From contig CAJTZH010000001.1 in NCBI GenBank assembly GCA_910584325.1, forward strand, positions 1-64,000: a stretch of 64,000 bases of DNA, given 5' to 3'. Below, one piece after another: positions 53,402 to 63,554 of this stretch (positions are counted from its first letter, which is position 1; each line of letters starts with the position of its first letter). Source of the stretch: an uncultured Lachnospiraceae bacterium (GTDB taxonomy: Bacteria > Bacillota > Clostridia > Lachnospirales > Lachnospiraceae). A model generated the notes under the pieces. The model saw only the letters and a list, made by a program, of their open reading frames with translations, was not told where the DNA came from and searched no databases. Both the position numbers and the translations under genes were made by a program.

Positions 53402-53439
53402 CAAATCCTCCAATAGTACTTTTTCCAAAATTTATAATA

Positions 53440-53468
53440 AGTATACCATAAATTCATTTTTGTGTACA
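53440..53468 (-). promoter_or_regulatory. Putative promoter of the gmd operon
   Basis: The minus strand shows TGTACA (53463-53468), 17 bases, then TATACT (53440-53445), with TGG directly before it as an extended -10. The -35 matches the consensus only in part. It lies 39 bases before gmd. Confidence 0.5.
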
Positions 53469-53484
53469 TAGTGAATATATCAAC

Positions 53485-53527
53485 AAAGGGTATTCCAAGG
53501 TCATTTTTGACCTATGAAATACCCTTT
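53485..53527 (-). terminator. Hairpin after the glucosaminidase-like gene
   Basis: AAAGGGTATT (53485-53494) pairs with AATACCCTTT (53518-53527), and AGGTCA (53498-53503) with TGACCT (53508-53513). T-runs after the stem are short on both strands, but the place between two genes fits a terminator. Confidence 0.65.
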
Positions 53528-53538
53528 AAAACGAAACT

Positions 53539-55818
53539 TTATTTGAGTCCGTACTGCGCCATAATTTCAGCAAACTCCGCTGAATCCGCGAAGCCGTCCA
53601 ATACTTTCACACGGTTCTCACGTCCTGAATCAAGTATGGCAGTCCAACCTCTAAGACCTACTTCATCCGCTTCCCTGTCCATAAACGTACGATACAGTAT
53701 TTTTACATATTCCTCGTTACTAAGGTTTTTCTGTTTAAACTCGTCCGAGAAGATAAACGACTGTGCCGCCTGCTTCGGCGTATTACTTCCGTTCAGAATA
53801 ACCCGGCACCAACTCTCTAAGCCGTCTGTCTCATACTCTCTTCCAAGCGCCTGTCTGTAACATCTTGCAACAAACTTTGTTACACCCTCATTCTGGTCCC
53901 TTGCCTGCGACAATCCTATCGTTCCCCTGTCAATCCCGTATCCGGAACAGAGAATATCAAACTCCGCCGAATCTACAAACCCTTTAAAAACGTATTCTCT
54001 GGACAGGCCGTTCGACAAAATATTCAGCCAGCCGCTTTTTCCTACTTCGTCCGCACTACGGTCAAACAATGTCCGGTATAATAATTCCACATACGCCGCG
54101 TCGTCCAGATTTCTTCCCTTCAGCTCATCGCTGAAAATAAATCCATACGCCGCCTGCGCTCCCGTATTCTCCCTGTTTGAAATAATATCCACCCACGAGT
54201 TTAAGCCCGCCTCGTCAGGCGTTCTGCCTAACGCTACCGTATACAGTCTCGTAACAAAATTAGTAACTGCCGTTCTGTCCACCGGAATAATCGGTTCCGG
54301 TTCTTCCGGCTGTCCGGGTTTTACACAGCGCGTTGACGGCATATTATTATATACTGGAATCTTGAATACAAAAACATTGTCAACACTGCCCGCATTTGCG
54401 TAAGCTCTCTTAATGCTTGCCGATTCGCTGGTCGGCGCCATAATATTCTGCATATACTGATGCGCGTACAAGCCATGATAACTCGGGTCAACATCAAATT
54501 TCTGAAGATACAGCGTATCCTGCCCCTTCAAAATATAATTCTGGGAAATTATCTGCGCGCCTCCATACAATGACGCGAATCTTGTCGTCCATCCGTAGTC
54601 CCTCGCTCTTTTGAGACCGCTGGTATAAATGGCTTCATTTGTCGCGCCGCTTGCTCCGATATTAAAGTAGTTATATAGTCCTTCATAACCACTGTATGTA
54701 CCGGAAATCAACGGCGACGTTCCACGTCCCTGTTCCTGATACACACGGCATGCCAGATGAAACGGACTGACACCCAGAGAATTACCAATCTCCCAAAATG
54801 CATTGGCGTAAGTTCTTCCCTCGCCCGGTATTTCTCCCGCCATAAATGTCGAGTTCAATATATTCTGAACTGCCGGTTCTACATGGTACGATGGATTATA
54901 CGTCAGCTGCTCAAACGCAAATATATTCGTATCATTCAGATAATTACGCGGGTCCAGATAATGCTTTAAAATCCCTTCCGACGCAAGGCTCCAGCTGTTA
55001 CTGTAATACCCTCTAATCCATGAACTGTCCGAGTTTGCCGGCACAAGACTTCTGTCCTTGTACATCTCATTTACAACAACCTCGTTCCAGTCAAGATTTG
55101 TATTCATCGGAACAAACGTCCAGTTTGGATGGCTGTTCTTTAATTCGGTCAGAAACTTGCGATAACTGACCGGAAAATAATCTATATCCGCGTATCCCCG
55201 GACTTCAGGAATAAAAACTACATTTTCAGGCAGATACTGCTCCTCTGCCTGTATCAATGCTTCATCCGAAAATACCAGATATTCTTTCTGAATATACCCC
55301 GTATACCCGGAATCATTCAGACCAAATTTCACTTCATACCATAACGTATTATCCGAATACTCGATTCCGGTAATCATCACAGTCTGACCAATCCCTACTG
55401 TAACTGTATTTTCTGCGCCCAAAAGCGGCGCCGTCTTTACATCATACGACTCGCACATATATACAAGCGCTAAAATATCGTGGTCGAAAGAAATTGCTTC
55501 CACTTCCCTGTCAAGCTCCTGTATTGCCAGTGTAATTTCATCCGGTTTCTCTTCTGTCATCACTGTTTCTTCTGGTACAACCGTTTCCTCCGGTATGACT
55601 GTTTCTTCTACCCCGCTCGGTTCTTCGTTCCCCTGCGTTTCCTCCAAGACCTCATCTTCCTGTCCTCCGTATGCTTCCCCCGGCGCATACGTCTCCTCCT
55701 GTACAGATTCTGCCTCCTGCGCGTAAACTGTAGAAGGAACGGCTGCAAACAAAATAACTCCTGATAGCAGCAAAGATAACGCCCTGCACCATCCTTTCAA
55801 ATGTTGTCTCTTAATCAT
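53539..55818 (-). CDS. Secreted glucosaminidase-like protein with DUF4214 repeats
   Basis: The 759-residue protein has a signal peptide (about 1-33, ending VYA), a Pro/Glu/Thr-rich linker, an SH3-like segment (about 125-180), a LytG/LytB-like glucosaminidase region (about 210-480, with YGLYNYFNIGAS and GWTTRFASLYGGAQ-like strands), and two DUF4214 modules (about 525-640 and 650-757) with the FVTRLYTVALGRTPDEAG and EYVKILYRTFMDREADEVG repeats. It probably trims peptidoglycan or a related glycan at the surface. GGGAG precedes the ATG. The next gene upstream has the same C-terminal modules. Confidence 0.85.
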   Translation of the reverse strand: MIKRQHLKGWCRALSLLLSGVILFAAVPSTVYAQEAESVQEETYAPGEAYGGQEDEVLEETQGNEEPSGVEETVIPEETVVPEETVMTEEKPDEITLAIQELDREVEAISFDHDILALVYMCESYDVKTAPLLGAENTVTVGIGQTVMITGIEYSDNTLWYEVKFGLNDSGYTGYIQKEYLVFSDEALIQAEEQYLPENVVFIPEVRGYADIDYFPVSYRKFLTELKNSHPNWTFVPMNTNLDWNEVVVNEMYKDRSLVPANSDSSWIRGYYSNSWSLASEGILKHYLDPRNYLNDTNIFAFEQLTYNPSYHVEPAVQNILNSTFMAGEIPGEGRTYANAFWEIGNSLGVSPFHLACRVYQEQGRGTSPLISGTYSGYEGLYNYFNIGASGATNEAIYTSGLKRARDYGWTTRFASLYGGAQIISQNYILKGQDTLYLQKFDVDPSYHGLYAHQYMQNIMAPTSESASIKRAYANAGSVDNVFVFKIPVYNNMPSTRCVKPGQPEEPEPIIPVDRTAVTNFVTRLYTVALGRTPDEAGLNSWVDIISNRENTGAQAAYGFIFSDELKGRNLDDAAYVELLYRTLFDRSADEVGKSGWLNILSNGLSREYVFKGFVDSAEFDILCSGYGIDRGTIGLSQARDQNEGVTKFVARCYRQALGREYETDGLESWCRVILNGSNTPKQAAQSFIFSDEFKQKNLSNEEYVKILYRTFMDREADEVGLRGWTAILDSGRENRVKVLDGFADSAEFAEIMAQYGLK

Positions 55819-55880
55819 CTTATTTCTCCCATCGTTGATTAAAATTTCTTTTTACGACAGTAAAATGTCGAATATTGTAC

Positions 55881-55923
55881 AAAGACTGTACAAAGGCAAT
55901 CATACAACCTTTATACAGTCTTT
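55881..55923 (-). terminator. Hairpin between the two DUF4214 genes
   Basis: AAAGACTGTA.AAAGG (55881-55896) pairs with CCTTT.TACAGTCTTT (55908-55923). The single odd position is A-C on plus but a G-U pair on minus, which suggests the minus strand is the RNA. No U-run follows, so the termination role is unsure. Confidence 0.55.
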
Positions 55924-55959
55924 TCAACATGTTTTTAATGGATTTTTTGTGAATATTTG

Positions 55960-58428
55960 TTAATTCAATCCAAACAATTCCAAAATTCCGGCAAATTCAA
56001 CAGAATCCGAAAAGCCTTCCAAAACCTTCGCTCTGTCTTCCCTGCCAGAAGCAAGCACTTCCGTCCAGCCGGCAAGTCCCCCCTCGTCGGCTTCTCGTCC
56101 CATAAATGTTTTGTAAAGAACCTTAACATATTCCTCATCGCTTAGATTCTTATCCACAAACTCCTCTGAGAAAATGAAAGACTGCGCTACCTGCTTCGGC
56201 GTATTGTTTTTCTCAATAATCGCCTTGCACCATCCCTCAAGTCCGGAAACATCATACTGACGTCCCATCGCTTCGGTATAACATCTGGCAACAAACTTTG
56301 TAATATCGGCATTTCTGTTACGGTAATGATTCACAATATCCGTCATTGTCTGATTTCCGGCAAAATTACCCGCCTCAATGCCGTAACTCTGGCATAACTG
56401 ATTAAACTCGGCAGATAATGCAAAACCGCTGAATACCATTTCTCTGTCAACGCCGGCGTCAAGCTGGGATGCCCATGCGTTCTTGCCGCCTTCGTCCGAT
56501 GCCCTGTTCAAAAACGTATTGTACAGAATCTCAACAAAGTCCGCGTTTGAAAGACCGCGATTAATACATTCCTCACTAAATACAAATCCGTATCCCACAA
56601 TCGCGCCGCAGTCATTATGATTCATCAGCTGGGCGGACCATGCATTCACTTCCTGCTCGGAAGGTGTTCTGTTCAACACATTTTGATAAATTCTCTGAAC
56701 AAACGCGTCAACCTGCGGCTTTATCGTATCCTCTGAAACAACCGTGACCATGCACTCTGCCGTAACGCCTGCGCACTGTGCCGTTATCACAGCCGTTCCG
56801 ATTCCGGTACCGGTAACTTTACCATTCCCGTCAACCTGCGCAACTGAAGGGTTGCTGCTTGACCATGAGAGATCTGTATCCCATGCAGTCTCCGGAAGGA
56901 TGTCAGCTTTTAAAATATCAGTGTAACCTGCGGCAATCGTTGTATTGGTCTTGGACAATACAATACTGCTGACCGGCGTATAAGAAAACTTGCCCGGGTT
57001 AAATCCCGGAACAATCTCGTTCCAGCTCGATTTTCCCATTGTGGACAGGCAGGCAGCCGTATATCCCTGCCACTGCTCCGTATCCATATATTTAAATACA
57101 TCATATGACGGTCTTTTAGTACCATTGTTATTTAACAACCCGAATTGGAAGCCTTGTGCTGCCTCCGCAGGCGTATCATTCAAACTCCTAAAAATCGCGG
57201 CGTCAATCATGTCGTCAAACTCAGCCATATAATATGTATAGGCAAGAGCTGCCGCCTGTTTTGCTTCCTGTCCTCCTGTTACCGTAAAGCCCTGCTCCGA
57301 AAGGATAATTCTCTTGTCGCTGCCATAAGTATTTTTAATATAACGCGTCAGAACATCGAGATTATATCCCGAAATAAACGGTGTTGTAATATCCTTTGTC
57401 GTATAGCCGGAACTCCAGATATTTGAATCCGTCATAATTGCCGGATACGGATGATATGCAAGATTCCAGTTCATTCCCGGCGCAATTTCAGCAAGTTTCG
57501 CAGCAAACGTATCAATAAACGTCTTACCTGCAATTCCTCTCCCGTCGTCGTCATGTGTCCAGCTATGTTCAATTGAAATATATGCCTTCATATCCGCATT
57601 ATATTTTCTGGCGTGTTTTTCCAATATCTCACTGAGCAGCTTATACTGTCTCGCGTATAACGAAACATTCGTATTCAGGTCCAGCGTGCCGGTATAATTC
57701 CAATGATTCGGCATATTGACCTCATTGCCGAGAACCCAGTTTTTAATGTACATCTCATTCCAGTCACCGTTTTTTACGCTGTATGTTTCCGCGAGGAAAT
57801 TCAATATGGCTTCAAACAGTTCCCTTGACTCCGGGTCGTCAAGATTCCACGCATAATATGTCCTGCCGGTATCGCCTCTCGCACCGGCATAAATCATATT
57901 CGCATACTGAGCCCTGTATGGAAGCAGCAGTACAACCGTAATATCAATTCCCGCTTCATTAAACTGATGCGCCTGCGTTGCAAGTCCGTTAATATAGTTA
58001 AAATAATAGGTCTTTCCGTTATATTCATATTCCACATAATGGTCGTCTTTTGTGCCGATAATATCAAGAAGATTACAATTGTATAATGTATGCTTCACTC
58101 CAAGGTCCTGATATTCGCTCTGAATCAGATTGGCTCCCTGAAGTCCCTTCTTTGATACGAAACCCTTGGACTGGACTCTTGGCATATCATAAGTCTCAGC
58201 CGGTGTTCCAAGATACCCGTAATCATAAACTTCTTCCCCCGGCACAAAACTGTCGTCCGCACTGTTCTGCTGCAGCGCGCTTCCTTCCGGCATCACAATC
58301 TGCGCGTCACTCTGCATTTCTTCCGCGTTCACCGTCAATCCGTTTGTAACCAGTGTGGATGCCGTCATAAGCACAGCCAGAAGCATTGCAAATATTGACT
58401 TCTTCGTTCTCTTACTGCTTTGTCTCAT
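55960..58428 (-). CDS. Secreted DUF5722-type glycosidase-like protein with Big2 and DUF4214 modules
   Basis: The protein has about 822 residues. A signal peptide (about 1-36, MLLAVLMTASTLVTNGLTVNA) leads to a TIM-barrel-like domain of the DUF5722 kind (about 75-490) with candidate acid/base in WVLGNEVNMP and nucleophile in ILSEQGFTV. Then come a Big2 immunoglobulin-like domain (about 505-585, SSIVLSKTNTTIAAGYTD) and two DUF4214 modules (about 590-705 and 715-820). A surface glycan is the likely substrate. ATG 58428 behind AGGAGG is chosen over an in-frame GTG at 58467. It probably forms a pair with the neighbouring DUF4214 gene. Confidence 0.85.
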   Translation of the reverse strand: MRQSSKRTKKSIFAMLLAVLMTASTLVTNGLTVNAEEMQSDAQIVMPEGSALQQNSADDSFVPGEEVYDYGYLGTPAETYDMPRVQSKGFVSKKGLQGANLIQSEYQDLGVKHTLYNCNLLDIIGTKDDHYVEYEYNGKTYYFNYINGLATQAHQFNEAGIDITVVLLLPYRAQYANMIYAGARGDTGRTYYAWNLDDPESRELFEAILNFLAETYSVKNGDWNEMYIKNWVLGNEVNMPNHWNYTGTLDLNTNVSLYARQYKLLSEILEKHARKYNADMKAYISIEHSWTHDDDGRGIAGKTFIDTFAAKLAEIAPGMNWNLAYHPYPAIMTDSNIWSSGYTTKDITTPFISGYNLDVLTRYIKNTYGSDKRIILSEQGFTVTGGQEAKQAAALAYTYYMAEFDDMIDAAIFRSLNDTPAEAAQGFQFGLLNNNGTKRPSYDVFKYMDTEQWQGYTAACLSTMGKSSWNEIVPGFNPGKFSYTPVSSIVLSKTNTTIAAGYTDILKADILPETAWDTDLSWSSSNPSVAQVDGNGKVTGTGIGTAVITAQCAGVTAECMVTVVSEDTIKPQVDAFVQRIYQNVLNRTPSEQEVNAWSAQLMNHNDCGAIVGYGFVFSEECINRGLSNADFVEILYNTFLNRASDEGGKNAWASQLDAGVDREMVFSGFALSAEFNQLCQSYGIEAGNFAGNQTMTDIVNHYRNRNADITKFVARCYTEAMGRQYDVSGLEGWCKAIIEKNNTPKQVAQSFIFSEEFVDKNLSDEEYVKVLYKTFMGREADEGGLAGWTEVLASGREDRAKVLEGFSDSVEFAGILELFGLN

Positions 58429-58441
58429 TTCCTTCCTCCTA

Positions 58442-60466
58442 TTAATTGATTTTGTATATCCTGGCACTCTCGATTAGAATCCAGTCTTGCGTATTGTTTC
58501 GGAACCTTATTTCCAGATTCTGCACCTTTGTACCAATATAGAAAGTATATACTAATTTACTATTATCCACATAATCTGTCTTGATGTCAATATGCCCGGC
58601 ACCTCTATTATAGCTGGAATCATATTCCAACCGTGTTAACCCGGTGCCTGAGACAATCACCTGATACGTTCCCGGCTGTAATGTAATATATGGTCCAAAA
58701 GATTCGCCGCCCTGTTTAATATATCTTCCCTCCGGTTTTTCGTCACACTCCCTGAAATTCAGTCCTGTATATAAAAGACGCATTCCGTCCGACATGCTGA
58801 ATTCTTCCGCATTGTCAAGTGGTTTTGCCAATCCAATCAGCAGGTCGTCAATATAATATAAATGCAGACCGTCAGCAGCGTCATAAGGAATATCATAGAA
58901 AATATATACCGTCCCCTCCTCGGGAGCTTTATCAAGAAGCATCTCCCAATGCTGCTGCTTTGTTTGATTAATGGAATAAATATCGCGCCGTGACACATAA
59001 CCGTCATTTAACAGCATTTCGTTATCCGCGGCATATTCCATAATACTAAACACCATATCCGTCCCAAGGTAATCATTAACCATCTTTTCATCGTACTGAC
59101 CGCCGTACGGTATAAAAACAATTTTTCTATACTCTTTAGCAATTTCATCCCATACCGGCGATGTCAGCATACCTGCGGCATTTCTCTGAGTGACCTCATC
59201 CGCCCGAAAATCCATATAATGGTAAATATCAAGTAGCTGTAAGCCGATAAACGCCGCTGTCAGACAAATGACTATCTGCTTTTTGATAACCCGCGCAAGA
59301 ACGGCAACTGCTCCCGTCATAATCAGATACGCCACCGGCCAGCCAAACCGCCCTGACGCTCGGAAAATCGATAAAAGCTTGTCTACCGGCTCCGAATAAT
59401 CAATTATCAATACCGCCCTTTCGTTCCACGTAATCACGGGACTCAATGCCAGCACGGTCATCAACGCCATATAAAGCAGTACCATTTTCTTTCTTCTCGT
59501 AAACGTCTTTTTATAAGTAAAAACAAGTATAACTACCGCAAACACCGCCGCGACAAGACAGCCCGCACCGACATATGCCAGTCCTTCCGCCTGCCCCACG
59601 GAATAATTCGGCCAGCTCTTAAAAATCTTCCCCAAATACTGTGAATTATAGTATCCGTTCAGATTCAGACTGAAGTCTCCCAGTCCGCTGTCCGTTATTC
59701 CTGCTCCGCCATAAAAGGCGCCCAGACAAAACATCCAGAACAATGCCGCCGTAATTGCGGCCACCCCTGAAAGAAACGCCATTCTCCATTTCCCGTCAAG
59801 CGCGTCCTCTAAGAGGCTGCAGCACATCATCACCGCAATCATCGGAATATAATATGGATGTAAAAATACCGCAAGCGACATCACAATGCCCCAGCGGACG
59901 CTCTCACTCTTAAAATCCGCGTCTTCCTTTTTTGTACACCATACATAAATGCCAAGAAAAATAATCCAGTGCCCTGCCAATGCCGTATGGTCAAACATTC
60001 TCTGATAGATTGCCGGATATGTCAGCGTCAGGTATCCAAACAAGACAGAAAGCGTTTTATTATTTGTCAGTTTATTCATAACAAGCGCCGCCAGACAGGA
60101 CTGCGCCATAAATGAAACAAGACCGTATAACCCAAAATACTGGAACGTCTCCGGCAAAACCGGCGATACTATTTTAAAGAACACGGCAAACAACGGAATT
60201 GCGTCCATGTAGATGACGGATAACGGAGACGGGTATGTAATCCCGTCAAGCAGACCGAACATCAAATGCCAGTTACTTGTTCTATAATAACGCCACCCCA
60301 GATAATGCTGTGTAATATCGCTGTCCGCCCCAAGAATCCACGCGTCGTTTGTCACATTTACAACATCCATACCGTAGACAAATAAAAACCATGCTCCCCC
60401 AGCCAGACAGGAAATCAAAATTAACAATTTTATATCGAGATTTTTTATTTTTCTGAACCGCTCCAT
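58442..60466 (-). CDS. Polytopic membrane protein, GT-C glycosyltransferase-like (DUF6311 type)
   Basis: The protein has about 674 residues, some 11-13 membrane helices (about 14-420), and a C-terminal beta-rich domain (about 480-674). The first loop holds ADSDITQHYLGWRYY with an Asp pair, and a TYPSPLSVIYMDAIPLFAVF stretch follows, as in DUF6311 proteins. A lipid-linked-sugar transferase role is likely; the acceptor is unknown. ATG 60466 is chosen since the upstream gene's stop and GGAAGG lie just before it. It follows the next membrane protein gene by 2 bases. Confidence 0.75.
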   Translation of the reverse strand: MERFRKIKNLDIKLLILISCLAGGAWFLFVYGMDVVNVTNDAWILGADSDITQHYLGWRYYRTSNWHLMFGLLDGITYPSPLSVIYMDAIPLFAVFFKIVSPVLPETFQYFGLYGLVSFMAQSCLAALVMNKLTNNKTLSVLFGYLTLTYPAIYQRMFDHTALAGHWIIFLGIYVWCTKKEDADFKSESVRWGIVMSLAVFLHPYYIPMIAVMMCCSLLEDALDGKWRMAFLSGVAAITAALFWMFCLGAFYGGAGITDSGLGDFSLNLNGYYNSQYLGKIFKSWPNYSVGQAEGLAYVGAGCLVAAVFAVVILVFTYKKTFTRRKKMVLLYMALMTVLALSPVITWNERAVLIIDYSEPVDKLLSIFRASGRFGWPVAYLIMTGAVAVLARVIKKQIVICLTAAFIGLQLLDIYHYMDFRADEVTQRNAAGMLTSPVWDEIAKEYRKIVFIPYGGQYDEKMVNDYLGTDMVFSIMEYAADNEMLLNDGYVSRRDIYSINQTKQQHWEMLLDKAPEEGTVYIFYDIPYDAADGLHLYYIDDLLIGLAKPLDNAEEFSMSDGMRLLYTGLNFRECDEKPEGRYIKQGGESFGPYITLQPGTYQVIVSGTGLTRLEYDSSYNRGAGHIDIKTDYVDNSKLVYTFYIGTKVQNLEIRFRNNTQDWILIESARIYKIN

Positions 60467-60468
60467 TT

Positions 60469-62037
60469 TTAATCCTTCCCTGCCCAAAGAACCTCATCCG
60501 AGATATCTTTATCATAATAAAAAACCAGATAACTTCCATATTCAAAGCTATCGTCCGGCTCGCCAAGAATTTCAAACAATCTTTGATTATTAATAAAACC
60601 GCTGGCATTACCGCTGAATGTAATCACAAAATGTTTATCCTTCTCCCGAAACCAGCTGCTTTTTACCAGTTCTTCATAACCGAACAGTCCCTCTTCATTT
60701 GTATACACCGGATAAATGTCCGTTGTAAAATCACTGTAAAACGAAGGCATCGACGCGCACCAGAAGTCACCGTACCCGTCTCCCCAGCCTCTGCCAGCAA
60801 TCTCCTGCATAACAATTTTTTCTTCAGCGCCGAATCTCGGCATCTGAATCACATCCTTCACCCTGACAATTAACATAAAAACTGTGACAACCGCCAGAAA
60901 ACGATACAGTTTTTTATAAAAGGAAAACTTGTCCATATGCAAAAGCAACGTCCTTACACATAAAATAAAACCAAACAGAAACGCCGGCGCAATATACCGG
61001 TGATACACTACAACATCCGTAATTACGCTTAATCCCAGATTTACAATCACCAATAAAAATAGAAGTTTATCCAAATCCGACAGTTTGAAAAAATGAATGA
61101 AGTTATACACCAAAATCACGACGCAGCCAGCTACTATCATACCGACAAGCACATTATTGAGCAAGGTCTCCGGAGTCACCACAATTCCATCCGGCTTCCT
61201 GAACCCGAATAACAGCAACATTTCCTTTAAGAATCCAAAAATCCTTCCCGGGTAATATCTAGGATGTGCCAGTCCCAACGGCAGCCCCCTTGTATACACG
61301 CCGCCGGCAAAAGTCACTACTATCGTCAGCAATTTTGAGGCAGCAAACGCGCCAATACTGTTAGACAATAATAAAACCGCTCTCTTCCTGTCTTCTTTCA
61401 CAAAAATAATCTTATAAACACCAAAAAGCCCCACCGGCGCAAATAAAACCATCGAGGTAACACTTTCCGAAAACGACATTAAAACCGCCAAAATATCGTA
61501 AACAATTAAATACTTTAACGTTTCTGTCTTCATATAATTCAAAATTAAAACAATACAGACTGCCGTAAAAATATAGAGGTTATTATGGGAGTTTGGATTA
61601 ATCAGAGTGTAGGCGACATTCCTGCCGGCAATTCCAAGAAAAACCACCGTCATCACGCACAGTAATATCATGTTTTTTGATGACTGTTTCTTTAGAATAT
61701 CGTCATTGTAAATAAAAAAGTATACACTGAATACTGCCAACGTAGAAAGAACGGCAGCAGGAATAAAATGAATCATAAACTGATAGGAACAGCCTAAAAA
61801 CATAAAAATGGCATAAAAAATTGTTTCAGTAAATATGAAGTTATTAGTTGCATGTATCCATTCTTTTAATAACACATTTCCCTTTAATAAATCTTCTGCC
61901 ACAGGTAACATGGTTGTTCCATCAGATGAAATATTAATCTTTAAATGATAATAATATAAGAAAAGTGTAAGAATACCCCATATTATAATAAAAACAAACC
62001 TTTCTGATGTATTAGTCTGAATTTTTTTCTTTTTCAT
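60469..62037 (-). CDS. Polytopic membrane protein, likely glycan assembly
   Basis: The 522-residue protein has about 10-12 membrane helices and a large hydrophilic loop after the first, with SSDGTTMLPVAEDLLKGN. The soluble end (about 405-522) carries WGDGYGDFWCASMPSFYSD. No family was recognised with certainty; a GT-C-like sugar transferase is suggested by the topology and acidic loop. It overlaps the glf end by 26 bases and is followed at once by the DUF6311-type gene, so the three are likely one operon. Confidence 0.7.
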   Translation of the reverse strand: MKKKKIQTNTSERFVFIIIWGILTLFLYYYHLKINISSDGTTMLPVAEDLLKGNVLLKEWIHATNNFIFTETIFYAIFMFLGCSYQFMIHFIPAAVLSTLAVFSVYFFIYNDDILKKQSSKNMILLCVMTVVFLGIAGRNVAYTLINPNSHNNLYIFTAVCIVLILNYMKTETLKYLIVYDILAVLMSFSESVTSMVLFAPVGLFGVYKIIFVKEDRKRAVLLLSNSIGAFAASKLLTIVVTFAGGVYTRGLPLGLAHPRYYPGRIFGFLKEMLLLFGFRKPDGIVVTPETLLNNVLVGMIVAGCVVILVYNFIHFFKLSDLDKLLFLLVIVNLGLSVITDVVVYHRYIAPAFLFGFILCVRTLLLHMDKFSFYKKLYRFLAVVTVFMLIVRVKDVIQMPRFGAEEKIVMQEIAGRGWGDGYGDFWCASMPSFYSDFTTDIYPVYTNEEGLFGYEELVKSSWFREKDKHFVITFSGNASGFINNQRLFEILGEPDDSFEYGSYLVFYYDKDISDEVLWAGKD

Positions 62038-63130
62038 TGATTACACCCTTACTAAATTTTAATGCTTCTGCAACAACATCATCCATGTCATAATACTTAT
62101 ACAACCCTAATCTACCCCCAAAAAACACCTTATCTTCTTTTTCCGCCAGTGTCCAATACTTCTTAAACAACATATCATTGACTTCATTATTTACCGGATA
62201 ATATGGTTCATCTCCACAATTCCATGTTTTAGGATATTCTCTGGTAATTACTGTCTTTTTTTGCCTGCCAAATTCAAAATGCTTATGTTCTATAATTCTC
62301 GTATATGGGGTTTCGTAATCTGTATAGTTCATCACCGCATTCCCCTGATAATTTCCTACATCCAAAACTTCTGTTTCAAAATTAAGACTACGATATTCAA
62401 GCTCACCATAACAATAATTGTAATATTCGTCAATCATCCCGGTATATATTATTTTTTTCGCTAAGACTGATAACTCGTCCTTATTAGCCAGATAATCGGT
62501 ATTCAGCCTTACTTCAATGCCCTCCAGCATTTTATCAATTATCTGTGTATACCCTCCAACCGGTATCCCCTGATACGCATCATTAAAGTAATTATTATCA
62601 TAAGTAAAACGCACCGGAAGCCTTTTAATAATGAATGACGGAAGCTCCACAGCGCTCTTCCCCCACTGCTTTTCCGTATATCCTTTTACAAGCTTTTCAT
62701 AAATGTCTTTTCCGACAAGTGAAATCGCCTGTTCTTCCAGATTATGCGGTTCATCAATTCCACATTCTCTGACCTGTTCTTCTATTTTCTTCTTTGCTTC
62801 TTGTGGCGTCACTACACCCCACATTTTATTAAATGTATACATATTAAAAGGCAGGCTATAAATCTCATTTTTATAATTTGCGATAGGGCTATTGGTATAT
62901 CGGTTAAATTTTGCGAAAGTATTGATATACCGCCAGACTTCTTCATTATCGGTGTGAAAAATATGCGCCCCATACTTATGAACCTGAATCCCTTCCAATT
63001 CATACGTATAAATATTTCCACCTATATGAGCACGCTTTTCAACAACCAGACACTTCTTTCCGGCTTTTTTCAATTCATTCGCAACCACCGCGCCATATAA
63101 GCCGGCGCCTACAATAATATAATCATACAC
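62012..63130 (-). CDS. glf: UDP-galactopyranose mutase
   Basis: The 372-residue flavoenzyme converts UDP-galactopyranose to UDP-galactofuranose. It has the FAD loop IVGAGLYGAVVANELKK, RAHIGGNIY, HKYGAHIFHT, the WGVVTPQEA region, KQWGKSAVELP, and TRIIEHKHFEF. All typical motifs are there. Galactofuranose is absent from mammals but common in surface glycans. The galE gene at 34.6-35.6 kb could supply the substrate. Confidence 0.96.
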   Translation of the reverse strand: MYDYIIVGAGLYGAVVANELKKAGKKCLVVEKRAHIGGNIYTYELEGIQVHKYGAHIFHTDNEEVWRYINTFAKFNRYTNSPIANYKNEIYSLPFNMYTFNKMWGVVTPQEAKKKIEEQVRECGIDEPHNLEEQAISLVGKDIYEKLVKGYTEKQWGKSAVELPSFIIKRLPVRFTYDNNYFNDAYQGIPVGGYTQIIDKMLEGIEVRLNTDYLANKDELSVLAKKIIYTGMIDEYYNYCYGELEYRSLNFETEVLDVGNYQGNAVMNYTDYETPYTRIIEHKHFEFGRQKKTVITREYPKTWNCGDEPYYPVNNEVNDMLFKKYWTLAEKEDKVFFGGRLGLYKYYDMDDVVAEALKFSKGVINEKEKNSD

Positions 63131-63148
63131 TGTTTTTCCCTCCGCATC

Positions 63149-63553
63149 TCATTTTTTCTTCTTAAAAACCGCATATTTCCCAAGTATATAATTCAAAACC
63201 ATAACCAACACTGTAATAGCATATTTTGATACCAATTTATGAACATCAACAACTTCCACCAAGACAAGCACCCCTACATAATCCACTATTCCTGTAAACC
63301 CTCTGGATAACACATATCTGAATACTTCCCGAAGAAGTTCTCTCATATCACTACATCTACTACAAAAAACAAAAAATTTATTTACTATATATGCGTAAAT
63401 TTTGCAGACAATAATCGCTATTAAGTTCGCAATTCGATAATCCACTATCATACAGAGCAATGTATATAGTACTAAATTGACCAGTGTTGTAGATCCCCCC
63501 CATATTAAATAGTCAATCACCTGCTTGTTTATTATATCTTTTAATCTCTTCAT
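63149..63553 (-). CDS. GtrA-family membrane protein
   Basis: The 134-residue protein has four membrane helices in the GtrA pattern (LIWGGSTTLVNLVLYTLLC, IANLIAIIVCKIYAYIVNKFFVF, a third with VDYVGVLVLVEV, and VLVMVLNYILGKYAVF) with short loops. GtrA-like proteins are thought to flip or move undecaprenyl-linked sugars, often beside a GtrB-type transferase; none is seen in the window. A start at 63553 lies 1 base after the methyltransferase stop, so they are coupled. Confidence 0.88.
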   Translation of the reverse strand: MKRLKDIINKQVIDYLIWGGSTTLVNLVLYTLLCMIVDYRIANLIAIIVCKIYAYIVNKFFVFCSRCSDMRELLREVFRYVLSRGFTGIVDYVGVLVLVEVVDVHKLVSKYAITVLVMVLNYILGKYAVFKKKK

Positions 63554-63554
63554 C

